25,259 bases of DNA, taken from Bacillota bacterium. GTDB lineage: Bacteria; Eremiobacterota; SpSt-956; JAKJGF01. Positions 1 to 8,421 of this stretch are shown piece by piece (the stretch's first letter is position 1; each line of letters begins with the position of its first letter). The notes under the pieces were generated by a model. The model was not told the origin of the DNA. It searched no databases and saw only the letters and a program-made list of their open reading frames with translations. The position numbers and the translations under genes were made by a program. The stretch covers positions 1-25,259 of the forward strand of contig JAKPQU010000341.1 in NCBI GenBank assembly GCA_029555925.1, given 5' to 3'.

Positions 1-64
1 TTCTATAGTATTAGAAATTAACCAGTGGTTAATTTATTGTCTGCAAAACAAATTAAATAAGGCA
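1..64. repeat. 64-bp terminal direct repeat, left copy
   Basis: These 64 bases are identical to the last 64 bases of the window. Inside is a 19-base perfect palindrome at 16-34, with 9-base arms AATTAACCA and TGGTTAATT around one G. Together with sequence on either side, the repeat is the centre of a larger foldback element whose arms lie at 65-139 and 25119-25195. Confidence 0.95.
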
Positions 65-134
65 AATTATTTTTCTTCGTAAGAGCCTGTCAGGCAGAAG
101 CTGATAAATGGTTACTAATTTACCTGTAGCGGTA

Positions 135-278
135 CTTAGTACCGCTCAAGGTAAAAAGGTATCCAAAAAAATTATGTATCATATTTATACATAACGTTTT
201 TGCTCCCGTCACGCGTTACGCGTTACGCGTCACGATATATAAGATTTTGGTTACCAATTTACCTGTAGCGGTACTTAG
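135..278. repeat. Foldback (MITE-like) element with about 34-bp inverted ends
   Basis: The left end at 135-168 and the reverse complement of the right end at 245-278 match over about 34 bases with a few mismatches, sharing the landmarks CTTAGTACCGCT (CTAAGTACCGCT in the other arm) and AGGTAAA. The interior holds a four-unit heptad array at 207-234. The left end overlaps the perfect hairpin AGCGGTAC-TTA-GTACCGCT at 128-146, where this element abuts the arm of the terminal element. No transposase is present, so mobility is inferred only from the structure. Confidence 0.65.
207..234. repeat. Heptad array, four units
   Basis: Four exact 7-base units of the CGTCACG/CGTTACG type lie inside the foldback element. 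The plus strand is open in all frames; the minus strand carries TRA stops. Confidence 0.9.
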
Positions 279-451
279 AGGATGAAGATCTTAAGTCTGA
301 TTTGACTGCAGATAGAAAACCTCTCTCATCAAATCATGGCCATAGACGCTGGTCATATCTTTAGCTCTCTTTGATTTCAGATACTACACCAACGGCATTC
401 CGTCAGGAGTTGCAGGGAAAGCATTGTTTATTTAGTTTCGAATTGTTAAAA

Positions 452-512
452 TACGACCAAAAAGCGCCTTTAAATCATCACGCATTACGCATTACGACCA
501 AAAAGCGCCTTT
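452..512. repeat. 20-bp direct repeat around a heptad array
   Basis: The same 20 bases, beginning TACGACCAAA, occur at 452-471 and 493-512, with a period of 41. Three heptad units lie between them at 476-496. A further four-unit heptad array follows at 523-550, directly behind the stop codon of the FecR-like gene, in stop orientation for that gene. Confidence 0.85.
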
Positions 513-552
513 TACCATTTCGCGTCACGCGTCACGCGTCACGCGTCACGAT

Positions 553-1707
553 TTATATCGGTGTTGTAGGAGAACCGGGAGTCCTTCCCCCTGTAGTTGT
601 GGTGCTGTCTCCTACTAATAATGGAATAATAATTCCTGTCAGACCTATGGGAATAAGTACAGTTGATACACTTGTCCCTGTTGTGATTACACCTGTAATT
701 ACAGCAGTTTTCTCAAGGGTTGCAGCAACCATGTTTCCTACTCTCAGTGTTCCCATTCCGCCGGGAAGAAGATGGTCATTCGTTACAAGGGATGTAGTGA
801 TATATACAATATGTTTTCCTTTCGGGATATGTGCTTTAATCGTACTTCCTCCTGCTTGAATTTCCTGAATTTCTTCATCTTTGCCGGATGCGTCATTACT
901 GGAGACAACGACGGAACCTGCACTGCCGGCACCTGCCTCTGTATTTACTTCCAGGGAAGTCTGAAGAGTTATGGGGCTTTCACCGAATACTACGACATCT
1001 TCACCTTCTGTAAGGTCTTCTACTTTGCCGAGATCGGCAGTTTTACCGGAGCTTTTGTACTTTTCATATCCGTTTTTTATAATACTATGAGGATGAAGTA
1101 CAACTACTCCTATATTATCCTTATCTATATCAAGGGTAAAGATCTGGGCCTGAGGAAATATTTCATGTATTTTCCCGCCGACATTATATCCGGGATTAAT
1201 ACTGATATCTTCGGGTACCTCTCCCTGTGTGGCAGTTACATCAAGAGACATATCGGTTTTAAGCTCTGCCATATATTCCACCTTTGAACGTACCAGCACG
1301 GCAGGGGAATCATTTAAAAAATCAGTTCCCTTTTTTTTGTCTTCTTTCGGACTGCTCATAATCTGTCCGATAAATCTGACATTATAATTCCTTGTTCCTC
1401 CCGCATCTTCTATACCGGCGACTTCAGCCATAGTTTTTTCAAATAATCTGGTAGTGCTTCCGTCCGGGTAATGAAGAAGTGCAGTACCGCCCGGACCTAC
1501 ATGAACATTATAATCAACATCCAGATCCACAATCCCGGTAGCCACATTCCATGGAACATTTCTTACGGGTTTGTATTCCACAGGCCCCTGTACTACCTCC
1601 AGGGTAAGTGTTTTTCCCGCTGCATACGCAGGCATGATTGCACCAAATGGAGACAGGGTGTTAATAAGTGATATTACCAGAAGACAGGTAATAATTTTTT
1701 TTGTCAT
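553..1707 (-). CDS. FecR-like secreted protein
   Basis: A 384-residue exported protein. It opens with a signal peptide (basic start, hydrophobic stretch to about residue 22, Ala-x-Ala near 28-30). Around residues 70-90 there is a GPGGTALLHYPDG stretch that resembles the FecR/LysM-associated secreted domain, a beta-rich fold often found beside polysaccharide export genes. Near the C-terminus lies a hydrophobic segment (about 345-365), then a Thr/Gly/Pro-rich tail, so membrane attachment is possible. A strong ribosome site (AAGGAGGTG at about 1712-1720) fixes the start, and a promoter sits at 1760-1788, so it can be transcribed apart from MazEF. The stop codon is followed at once by a heptad array. 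The function is unknown; the FecR label is a fold-level guess. Confidence 0.6.
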   Translation of the reverse strand: MTKKIITCLLVISLINTLSPFGAIMPAYAAGKTLTLEVVQGPVEYKPVRNVPWNVATGIVDLDVDYNVHVGPGGTALLHYPDGSTTRLFEKTMAEVAGIEDAGGTRNYNVRFIGQIMSSPKEDKKKGTDFLNDSPAVLVRSKVEYMAELKTDMSLDVTATQGEVPEDISINPGYNVGGKIHEIFPQAQIFTLDIDKDNIGVVVLHPHSIIKNGYEKYKSSGKTADLGKVEDLTEGEDVVVFGESPITLQTSLEVNTEAGAGSAGSVVVSSNDASGKDEEIQEIQAGGSTIKAHIPKGKHIVYITTSLVTNDHLLPGGMGTLRVGNMVAATLEKTAVITGVITTGTSVSTVLIPIGLTGIIIPLLVGDSTTTTGGRTPGSPTTPI

Positions 1708-1759
1708 ATTTCACCTCCTTTATTTTAGATCTTCTTTTTGATACAATAAGCCAAAATAA

Positions 1760-1788
1760 ATTATACTATATACTAGAAAATTTGTAAA
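1760..1788 (-). promoter_or_regulatory. Predicted sigma-70 promoter for the FecR-like gene
   Basis: On the minus strand, TTTACA (1783-1788) is followed after 17 bases by TATAAT (1760-1765). Transcription would start about 45 bases before the ribosome site, in the gap behind MazF. Confidence 0.65.
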
Positions 1789-1795
1789 TATTTTT

Positions 1796-2134
1796 TTAAT
1801 TTCCAATTATTTCATTCAGTCCTTCAATTGCCATAAGTAATTCTTCCTGAGTGGCATCACATATTTTATCTCCTATTCTTTCTACTGACAGAGTTCTTAT
1901 CTGACTGATTTTCACCCATGATTGTTTGGGCAAATCCTTTGATGTCAGTTCTAATGTAAGAGGAAAGCCGGCATGCTGCTTTTGACTTGTAATCGCCATA
2001 GCAATGACCGTACCGGAGCGAGCGTTGAACACATCATGGCTTAAAATTAACACAGGCCTGAACCCTCCCTGCTCATGACCGCAAATAGGATTCAAGTCTG
2101 CCCATCGAATCTCTCCTCTCAATATTCCGGCCAT
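1796..2134 (-). CDS. mazF: MazF/PemK-family mRNA interferase toxin
   Basis: A 112-residue protein, the usual MazF length. The N-terminus reads [11 protein letters not shown], followed by [13 protein letters not shown], the hallmark G-E-I ... P ... EQ-G-x-RP-V-L pattern of the MazF/PemK fold. ITSQ near residue 49 matches the region after the second conserved strand. Family members cut single-stranded mRNA at short sequences; the target here cannot be predicted. The start overlaps the antitoxin end by 16 bases, as expected for translational coupling. The nearest upstream promoter is that of the antitoxin. Confidence 0.92.
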   Translation of the reverse strand: MAGILRGEIRWADLNPICGHEQGGFRPVLILSHDVFNARSGTVIAMAITSQKQHAGFPLTLELTSKDLPKQSWVKISQIRTLSVERIGDKICDATQEELLMAIEGLNEIIGN

Positions 2135-2361
2135 TTGTTGACCTCCTCTGATAATCCCTGTTCTGCCAGTGATTTTTCAAATTCCCGGTCAAGTTTCTCA
2201 CACTCTCTTATTAACCGACTTTTTTTTATACGTTCCAGTTTTTCCTCTATTGCTTCCTGTATAGCTTTACTGCGGTTTTCGAAAAAATGCACTTTTATAA
2301 GTCTGTCCAGATCATTAATGATATTTTTATCAATTGTAATTGCAATTTTAGCTTTGTTCAT
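2119..2361 (-). CDS. mazE: Ribbon-helix-helix antitoxin (MazE-like)
   Basis: About 80 residues. The N-terminal part ([18 protein letters not shown], then [10 protein letters not shown]) is a classic ribbon-helix-helix DNA-binding domain, and the charged C-terminal part (about 45-80) would wrap the toxin. A longer frame starts at GTG 2370, but that GTG lies inside the ribosome site GAGGTG (2368-2373). ATG at 2359-2361, six bases downstream, is therefore the better start. A palindrome overlapping the promoter (2375-2395) suggests autoregulation by the complex, as in many type II systems. Confidence 0.85.
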   Translation of the reverse strand: MNKAKIAITIDKNIINDLDRLIKVHFFENRSKAIQEAIEEKLERIKKSRLIRECEKLDREFEKSLAEQGLSEEVNKWPEY

Positions 2362-2374
2362 TTTTATCACCTCT

Positions 2375-2395
2375 GGTATGACTATATATCATACC
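2375..2395. promoter_or_regulatory. Operator-like palindrome for MazEF
   Basis: GGTATGA (2375-2381), seven spacer bases, then TCATACC (2389-2395): a perfect 7-base inverted repeat covering the -10 box and lying just before the antitoxin ribosome site. This is where an antitoxin-type repressor would be expected to bind. Confidence 0.6.
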
Positions 2396-2409
2396 GGGGG
2401 GAGTGTCAA
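2381..2409 (-). promoter_or_regulatory. Predicted sigma-70 promoter for mazEF
   Basis: On the minus strand, TTGACA (2404-2409), 17 bases, TATAGT (2381-2386). The predicted start site falls almost on the ribosome site, leaving a very short leader of roughly a dozen bases. Confidence 0.7.
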
Positions 2410-2411
2410 GT

Positions 2412-2507
2412 GTGATGTTCGTGATGCGTAATGCGTGGTCAGGACTAAAAGAAAAACAACTCCGGCAAATTGTTAGAACAATTAGTATCCTCGCGTTACG
2501 CGTAACG
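2412..2507. repeat. Heptad arrays between mazE and the polymerase gene
   Basis: Units of GTGATGN/GTAATGC type occupy about 2412-2441, just upstream of the mazEF promoter, reading open towards mazE. A separate palindromic pair CGTTACGCGTAACG sits at 2494-2507, just behind the stop of the polymerase-like gene. Confidence 0.8.
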
Positions 2508-2517
2508 ATACAGATCC

Positions 2518-4440
2518 TTACTGCTTGAGCTGTTCAATGGCAGCTTTTACCCGTCCGTCTCCCGGCCTTAAGACAAGATATTTTTCATAAATCTCAATGG
2601 ATTTTGCCCTGTTTCCCTTTAACTGGTAGAAGGAACCGCATGTGAGGAGATATCTGCGATTATAGGGGTCAAGTTTTAGCATGTGTTCGAAAAGTTCCGG
2701 TACTTCTCTGTCCTGCCCCTGTTCAATATAAAGGTTTCCCAGATAGTAATATGTGGAGCTTTCCATTTTATTCAGGGCAAGGGATTTCCGGTAGTAATCT
2801 ATGGATTTTTTTAACCAGAAATCTTTTTTATCTTTTTCTATCAGTGTCATTTTACTTGATATATACCCTGCCATTGAATAATAATAGGGATTATAAGGAT
2901 TGCATTTGATGGAAGTTTCGTAGCATGGCAGGGCTTTTTCCCAGAGCAGATTTTTTTCGTATTTTTCGCCTTTTTTTAAATAAAGTTCCCCTGCGAGAAG
3001 GCTTCCTGTTATGAAAAGAGCGGTTAAGAGAATGATTGAAGATAATGCTGTTACTGCTATTGTTGTTTTTGTATAAGACCTATGTTCTTTTTCTATTATA
3101 TCTTTTTTGTCTGTGAGAGATTTTAATGACATGGTAAGTCCTGTAATCATGAAGAAATATATTACATTTGCCGGTATCTGAAAATTGAAATCTCCGATGC
3201 CGTGAAGAGATATTGAAGTAATTGCCGTTGTATAGCCGATTGCCAGAATCTGATCTTTTTTTACCAGTTCCCTTGTGAAAGCGGACAGGTCGGAACCTTT
3301 ATATTTCAGATATTTTATTACTGTAATATAGAACATGAGCAGTATGAAAAGGAAAGACAGAAGTCCCGGAAGGCCTGTTTCTACTCCCATTTGAAGATAA
3401 TCACTGTGGGCCGCATTCATGAATATATCAGGCATTTCTTTATTATAGGGAGCGTAAAGATATATGAAAGAGCCGAGTCCTCTGCCCAGGTAATTCTGAT
3501 CCTGTATCATCTTCAGAGAATTTGTCCATACAGGTATGCGAAAGGACAGAGCTTCGCTTCCTATCTGATTTTTGTCCTGCTGGAATATGGTCTTTGCCCT
3601 TTCTTTGACAAGAAGGGGTATGGAAAGGACTATTAATATTAAAACCCATGTTATGATATTGGTAATAAAGACCTTTCTTTCTCTTTCTCCCGAATAGAGA
3701 TTATCTTTTTTCCAGATAAAGAGGATTACCATAAGGATAAAGGCAGCGAGGAAAGACATCCATCCGCCGCGGGACATGCTGTACATAAGGCCGAAGCCGT
3801 TTATGACGGATATGATTGCGGCTCCTATGCTGACTGCTTTTTCTTCTGTAAATATAAGAGCAATGCTCAGAGGGAGGCACAGTTCCATAAAACCTGCATA
3901 ATGGTTATGGCACACATAGGAAGGAGTTACCATGGTGCTGGTTCCTTCCAGGTATTGTTTGAATCCGTAGATTGTCATACATGTGGCGATAATTATCATT
4001 ATCCATGTGAAAAATTTAATTCTTTTCCTGGATCTTATATGGTTGACGGCAATATAATAGACTGCGATATAGTTCAATGTTTTGCATAATTCCATAAAAC
4101 TTCCGTAAAAATATATGGTATTTACGGTGTAAAAAACGGATACTCCGAGAAAAATGAGGAAAGGAATATCAAGAGGTGTTCTATGAAAGGAAAACTTTTT
4201 TTCAATAAATCCCTTTAGCACTAACAGAATGGCAATAAAAATTGTGGTAAGATTTATTAAAAAGACAGCATACTGCTGAACTCCTCCGTAGATCAGGGGA
4301 GGGAAGAGGAGCAGAATTATGAGAATTATATCTGTTAATCGTGACGCGTAACGCGTGACGCGTGACGCGTGGTTTGTATCGTTATTCAATGGTTTTTGGT
4401 ACGTGATGCCTAATGCGTGATGTGTGATGGATATTTCCAT
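2518..4440 (-). CDS. O-antigen ligase / Wzy-like polymerase with C-terminal TPRs
   Basis: A 640-residue polytopic membrane protein. Roughly residues 37-480 contain about a dozen hydrophobic segments; the motif AHSDYLQMGVETG near residue 347 is typical of the large periplasmic loop of the WaaL/Wzy (O-antigen ligase) family. Residues about 500-640 are TPR repeats, a common fusion in exopolysaccharide polymerases. It would polymerise or transfer lipid-linked glycan outside the inner membrane. It follows the SLBB protein by 30 bases. The start is odd: ATG at 4440 lies in the loop of a two-armed heptad array, and residues about 5-36 are translated heptads. No ATG, GTG or TTG start follows in frame before the first membrane segment, so the repeat appears to supply the N-terminus. 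Confidence 0.85.
   Translation of the reverse strand: MEISITHHALGITYQKPLNNDTNHASRVTRYASRLTDIILIILLLFPPLIYGGVQQYAVFLINLTTIFIAILLVLKGFIEKKFSFHRTPLDIPFLIFLGVSVFYTVNTIYFYGSFMELCKTLNYIAVYYIAVNHIRSRKRIKFFTWIMIIIATCMTIYGFKQYLEGTSTMVTPSYVCHNHYAGFMELCLPLSIALIFTEEKAVSIGAAIISVINGFGLMYSMSRGGWMSFLAAFILMVILFIWKKDNLYSGERERKVFITNIITWVLILIVLSIPLLVKERAKTIFQQDKNQIGSEALSFRIPVWTNSLKMIQDQNYLGRGLGSFIYLYAPYNKEMPDIFMNAAHSDYLQMGVETGLPGLLSFLFILLMFYITVIKYLKYKGSDLSAFTRELVKKDQILAIGYTTAITSISLHGIGDFNFQIPANVIYFFMITGLTMSLKSLTDKKDIIEKEHRSYTKTTIAVTALSSIILLTALFITGSLLAGELYLKKGEKYEKNLLWEKALPCYETSIKCNPYNPYYYSMAGYISSKMTLIEKDKKDFWLKKSIDYYRKSLALNKMESSTYYYLGNLYIEQGQDREVPELFEHMLKLDPYNRRYLLTCGSFYQLKGNRAKSIEIYEKYLVLRPGDGRVKAAIEQLKQ
4341..4368. 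repeat. Heptad array inside the polymerase N-terminus
   Basis: Four exact units (GTGACGC, GTAACGC, GTGACGC, GTGACGC on the plus strand). The gene reads the opposite, open strand and makes a cationic His-Ala-Ser-Arg-Val-Thr-Arg type sequence directly before its first hydrophobic segment. Confidence 0.9.
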
Positions 4441-4476
4441 TCTTCACACCCTTCACTATCTCACGTCTCCTCACTT
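4403..4476. repeat. Two-armed heptad element at the export/polymerase junction
   Basis: On the minus strand, a GTGA-type arm (4476-4442) holds the stop codon of the SLBB gene, followed by a short loop containing ATG at 4440, then an open arm (4430-4403) encoding the first residues of the polymerase. One element thus ends one gene and starts the next. Confidence 0.8.
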
Positions 4477-5898
4477 CAAAACATTAATCAACGTCGTAAG
4501 AGGCCATACAAAGGTAGATATGGCCTGAAATGCCGACGCGTCAAACTTGCCTGCTTCCGGTACATATACTACATCGCCTTTAATGAGTGTTACATTTACC
4601 TTCGGGTCAGGTGTTGGAGTCGAGAACAGTTGATCTGCATCTATTTCTATTATTTCCGATTTGCCGTTTATATTGCGAAAAACTCCTATTTCCGAGAGTT
4701 TTGGTTTTTTATAGGCTCCTGCTATGACCAGGGCATCCAGAACTGTGCCGTTTTCTTCAAGTGTATATACGCCCGGTGTCTTTATATCTCCTGCAACTAT
4801 TACTCTTTTTCCCGGTTTTGTTACGAGTATTGTATCTCCCGGCAGAACCGGCACATTTGAAGCTACGTCTCCGTCTTCCATAAGTGCTTCGAAGTCAATG
4901 GTTATCACTTCGCCGTTTCTTCTTATAATACTTACCTGGTCTACGATGGATTGTTTTGTGACTCCTCCTGCCATGAGGATTGTATCCAGTACTCTGTCAC
5001 CTTCCTGTATTTCGTATATGCCTGGTTTTTCCAGTTGTCCTGCAACAGATACGAGGAATTTAAGTTTTTCTTCTGAAATAAAGAGTATGTCTCCGTCTTC
5101 AAGTTCCATATTTGCGGATATATTGCCTTTTTTATAGAGATCATTCAGATCTTCAGTGAGTATTGTCTGTCCTTTTCTTACAAGGGTAAGTTTTCTTACC
5201 ATATTACCGTCTGTAGCGGAAAGGTTCAACACTCCTCCTGCTCCGTCTATTGCTTCTATGACAGTATGCATTTTTTCATTTATCACATAGGCGCCCGGAC
5301 TTTTTACATAACCTGTGACACTGACTTTTTTATTTATTTCAGGAACATAGATAATATCTCTGGAATCGAGTCTTACGTTTTTGGACATATTTTTTTCTTC
5401 ACCCAGGAGTATTTTCTTTATATTTACTGTGGTCTGTTTATCGCCTTTAACAAGGCTTACTCTTTCCAGATCGGATTTCTCGGTAATGCCGGCAGTCACA
5501 AGGGCTTCCAGTAATTTTGCGTTTCTTCTCACTTCATATTTCCCTGCTGCTTTAACTTCTCCTGAAATATAGACTTCCAGTTTTGCAAAATTTGTTATGT
5601 CTACATTTACCATGGGGTTTTTCATGATCTTTTTCAGTCCTGCAGTTATTATATCCTTAAGCTGCGCAGGAGTTATATTACGTACATCTATTGCTCCCGA
5701 TATAAAAGGATAGGAAATTTTAAAATCTTCTCTTACAATGATTGATTTACTGTAATCAGGAAAAGGAACAACTGTTATTTCGACAGTATCTCCAGGCTGA
5801 AAAGTAAATGCTCCTTCTGCGGCAGTTTCTGCCATGGAAGGGATAGTTAAAAAGGTTATACAAAATAATATTATGGTAAATTTTAATACGGGGTTCAT
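4471..5898 (-). CDS. Wza-like polysaccharide export protein with SLBB domains
   Basis: A 475-residue protein with a signal peptide (hydrophobic residues 6-18, cleavage near Ser-Met-Ala-Glu). No lipobox Cys, so unlike E. coli Wza it is probably not a lipoprotein. Residues about 30-105 match the Poly_export domain (FQPGDTVEITV ... VREDFKISYPFIG-like). Four SLBB domains follow, each opening with a G-x-V/I-K/E-x-P-G-x-Y pattern (about 112, 195, 285 and 367). The C-terminal stretch ending STFVWPLTTLINVLK could be the membrane helix that forms the outer-membrane pore. The ribosome site AAGGAGGAT is strong. The stop codon (4471-4473) is the TGA core of a heptad unit. Confidence 0.92.
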   Translation of the reverse strand: MNPVLKFTIILFCITFLTIPSMAETAAEGAFTFQPGDTVEITVVPFPDYSKSIIVREDFKISYPFISGAIDVRNITPAQLKDIITAGLKKIMKNPMVNVDITNFAKLEVYISGEVKAAGKYEVRRNAKLLEALVTAGITEKSDLERVSLVKGDKQTTVNIKKILLGEEKNMSKNVRLDSRDIIYVPEINKKVSVTGYVKSPGAYVINEKMHTVIEAIDGAGGVLNLSATDGNMVRKLTLVRKGQTILTEDLNDLYKKGNISANMELEDGDILFISEEKLKFLVSVAGQLEKPGIYEIQEGDRVLDTILMAGGVTKQSIVDQVSIIRRNGEVITIDFEALMEDGDVASNVPVLPGDTILVTKPGKRVIVAGDIKTPGVYTLEENGTVLDALVIAGAYKKPKLSEIGVFRNINGKSEIIEIDADQLFSTPTPDPKVNVTLIKGDVVYVPEAGKFDASAFQAISTFVWPLTTLINVLK

Positions 5899-5916
5899 TT
5901 TATCCTCCTTGGAATC

Positions 5917-5977
5917 GTGACGCGTAACGCGTAATGCGTATCTTTACTTTTCACGTCTTACGACTCACGACTCACTC
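5917..5977. repeat. Two-armed heptad element between kinase and export genes
   Basis: Three exact plus-strand units at 5917-5937 (GTGACGC, GTAACGC, GTAATGC) face about five units in the opposite orientation at 5943-5977. The stop codon of the kinase gene (5965-5967) is the TGA of one unit; the open arm ends about ten bases before the ribosome site of the export gene. Confidence 0.9.
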
Positions 5978-8289
5978 TTAAACGTAAATTCCTTCTCTTT
6001 CTTTTCCAGTTTCGGCACCGTATCGTCCGAGCCTTCGAGTATCTCGTCAAGGCTGGATGCTGTGTCCAGTTTCGGTTCCGATGCTTTTCTGTCTCTTGAA
6101 TAATAGTAGCCGTATTTATATTTATAGGAATAATAGGTTCCTCTGCTTGTATCCATTTTATTGAGCACCACACCTGCAATATCTGCCTGGGCGCTGTTCA
6201 GCATTTTTATGGAATGCTGAACTGTTCGTGCATTTATGCCTGTAGATACTACCAGTAACACCTTGTCTACCATGGAAGATAGTATTATGCCGTCGCTTAC
6301 TGCCTGGCAGGGAGAGGAGTCGAATATGGCTATATCGATTTCTTTGTCTGATATCAGATCATTGATGAAGGTTTTCATCCTTTCGGACTCGAAAAGTTCT
6401 GAAGTGAATTTTATATTTTTTCCGGCAGTAAGGATTTTCAGATTCGGTATGTTTGTATTATGGATCAGATTTTTCAGGGAAAGGCTTGCAGTGAGTAAAT
6501 CTGTGAGGCCTCTTCCATTGTTGCCGATTTCAATATTAAAGGCTTTGTAAAGTGTTGGTCTGAGTAGATCTGCTTCTACTAAAAGCACTTTTTTACCCAT
6601 CTGCGCATAGGATATAGCAAGGTTTCCCGATATTGTAGATTTTCCTTCCCCGGGAACAGAACTTGTTATAAGGATAGTTTTTACCGGTCTCCCCAGCATG
6701 GCTGTATCGTCTTTTATTGAAAAATTCAAGACAGTTCTCAGAGTTCTGAATGCTTCCAGGAAAAATACATATTTTCTTTCTTTATCATCTACATTGATAA
6801 GAGAAAGATTCTGAGCTTTTTTTGAAAATTTTATCCTCGGTATGACTTCCAGAACTGAAAGATTCAGATTTTTCGAAACTTCTTCTTCATTTGTGAGAGG
6901 AATATTTAGCTGTTCCATAATAATAGCCATACCTATACCCAAACATAGTCCTATAAGCAATGCTATGGAAAGATTTTTCTTCATATCAGGCTTGAAGGGA
7001 ACGGAAGGAGTCATTGCATAACTTGCCACTTCCACATTTCCCTGCTGATCTGCTTCCATTATTTTTGCCTGCTGCGCTTTCTGGAGTAACTGTTTGTATT
7101 TATCTTCAGTTATTTCCATCTCTCTTTTAAGTCTCTTCATTTCCACGATTTTTTCAGGAAGATTTTTCAGGTTTTCACTTTCTTTTTCATATATGGCAGA
7201 AAGCCCTGATGTTTTTGCCTCTGCACCTGTATACTCTATGGAGTTATTGATAAGCATCTGATTCTTCTGAGATGAATTTTGTGCCGATATGGCTCCTTTG
7301 AGTTTTCTTTTAGTCTCTTCAATTTTTGCCTTTGTATTCAATATATCAGGATAATCGTCTGCCCATTTTTCTTTAAGCCCTGCCAGTTCTATCTCAAGAG
7401 AGGCAAGCTGTCCTTCAAGTTCTGTTACGACAGGGTCCTTTTCGTCTATTTTCATTCCTCCCTGAAAACCTGACTCTGCTTCCTGCATTTTTGCCCTGGC
7501 TACATCTTTTTCTACCTGTGCCTGTGCTTTTGATGCTTCAAGCTCTATTATCTTCTGCACCTGTGCCTGTGCCTCAGTGTCTGCATCAATCAGGTTCTCT
7601 TTTTTCTGGAAATTTTTGAATTTCTCTTCTGATTCTTTTAAATCTTTTTCTACTATGGCAAGTTGCTGTTCTATCATGTCTCTGCTCTGCTTTATTTTTA
7701 TGGAATCGAACTGTTTGTTTTTATCTCTGAACTGATCGGCACTGTAATTCGCTATAAGTCTTGCAAGTTCAGGATTTTTATTTACAGAACTTATTTCTAT
7801 CATTTCCGTGTCTTTTATTTTATTAAAGGAAAGGCTTCCCATTATAGCAGCAGAAGGCAGGTTTATTTTGTTTTTTTCCTTGAGGAGTTTTGATATATTA
7901 TCTCCTGCTTCTGCAGAAGAGCTCATCATCTGAATCTGTGATTCAACCGAAATAGAAGGCACGTATACTGTAGTTTCTTCCTGTCCCTGCTTCTGGATAG
8001 AAACAGGCCTCGGAAGGACTATTACTTTACTCGTTGCTTTATAGAGAGGTGTCGTCATCCTGGTAATTACAAATCCCAGTAAAATTATGATACTTAAGCA
8101 CTGAAGTATTACAAATTTTCGCCTTCTTATAATATTTAAATAATCTATAATTTTCTTCCAGTCAATTTCATCTTCATCTTTCTGTTCTGAAGGTGTACGG
8201 GGCATTATTGCAGGTGGCCTGTATGTTTCTATCGGAGTTGAATTGTTTTGAGGTTGCGAAGGTGCATTTTTATAAGGTTCGATATTCAT
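5965..8289 (-). CDS. Wzc-like polysaccharide co-polymerase / BY-kinase
   Basis: A 774-residue fusion. Residues 1-58 are cytoplasmic; membrane segment about 59-77; then a Wzz-type extracytoplasmic domain with long coiled coil (about 190-420) ending in a GNVR-like KRLKREMEITEDKYKQLL stretch; second membrane segment about 436-457; then a bacterial tyrosine kinase domain. Walker A is SVPGEGKST (about 545), the A' motif LLVEADLLRP (about 570) has Glu where Asp is usual, and Walker B is IAIFDSSP (about 653). A tyrosine cluster (YYSYKYKYGYYYS, about 718-731) is the likely autophosphorylation tail. It controls chain length and export of the capsule/exopolysaccharide. First gene of its operon, with ribosome site GGGAGGT and promoter at 8387-8415. 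The last residues, SES-stop, come from a heptad array. Confidence 0.93.
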   Translation of the reverse strand: MNIEPYKNAPSQPQNNSTPIETYRPPAIMPRTPSEQKDEDEIDWKKIIDYLNIIRRRKFVILQCLSIIILLGFVITRMTTPLYKATSKVIVLPRPVSIQKQGQEETTVYVPSISVESQIQMMSSSAEAGDNISKLLKEKNKINLPSAAIMGSLSFNKIKDTEMIEISSVNKNPELARLIANYSADQFRDKNKQFDSIKIKQSRDMIEQQLAIVEKDLKESEEKFKNFQKKENLIDADTEAQAQVQKIIELEASKAQAQVEKDVARAKMQEAESGFQGGMKIDEKDPVVTELEGQLASLEIELAGLKEKWADDYPDILNTKAKIEETKRKLKGAISAQNSSQKNQMLINNSIEYTGAEAKTSGLSAIYEKESENLKNLPEKIVEMKRLKREMEITEDKYKQLLQKAQQAKIMEADQQGNVEVASYAMTPSVPFKPDMKKNLSIALLIGLCLGIGMAIIMEQLNIPLTNEEEVSKNLNLSVLEVIPRIKFSKKAQNLSLINVDDKERKYVFFLEAFRTLRTVLNFSIKDDTAMLGRPVKTILITSSVPGEGKSTISGNLAISYAQMGKKVLLVEADLLRPTLYKAFNIEIGNNGRGLTDLLTASLSLKNLIHNTNIPNLKILTAGKNIKFTSELFESERMKTFINDLISDKEIDIAIFDSSPCQAVSDGIILSSMVDKVLLVVSTGINARTVQHSIKMLNSAQADIAGVVLNKMDTSRGTYYSYKYKYGYYYSRDRKASEPKLDTASSLDEILEGSDDTVPKLEKKEKEFTFKSES

Positions 8290-8386
8290 TGGTTACCTCC
8301 CTGTATTTGTAGGCTCTTCATATGTTATTATGAGGTCATTTGTTATATATATGGTAAATTTAGTTTATATCTACCTTGATCATAAC

Positions 8387-8415
8387 ATTATATAAAACTA
8401 GTATATCTTTGTCAA
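8387..8415 (-). promoter_or_regulatory. Consensus sigma-70 promoter for the export operon
   Basis: On the minus strand, TTGACA (8410-8415), 17 bases, TATAAT (8387-8392): both boxes perfect. The leader to the kinase gene would be about 90 bases. It stands back to back with the plus-strand promoter at 8422-8451; the two -35 boxes are six bases apart. Confidence 0.8.
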
Positions 8416-8421
8416 TATAAG

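Larger units (their letters stand above)
1..552. other. Gene-free repeat region
   Basis: I see no convincing gene here. The stretch holds the terminal repeat, one arm of a foldback element (65-139), a second complete foldback element (135-278), three heptad arrays (207-234, 476-496, 523-550) and a 20-base direct repeat (452-471 and 493-512). The open frame running from about 371 into 859 on the plus strand is the antisense of the FecR-like gene plus repeat sequence and looks like a shadow. Confidence 0.7.

Noticed and set aside
371..859. Plus-strand open frame of 162 residues
   Set aside because: It runs antisense over the FecR-like gene and through heptad and direct-repeat sequence; no ribosome site or recognisable domain. 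The FecR-like frame has a signal peptide, ribosome site and promoter.
2119..2370. GTG 2370 as antitoxin start
   Set aside because: That GTG is part of the ribosome site for ATG 2361.
4724..5137. Plus-strand open frame rich in Ser/Thr/Pro
   Set aside because: Antisense shadow of the SLBB export gene, no ribosome site and no domain.
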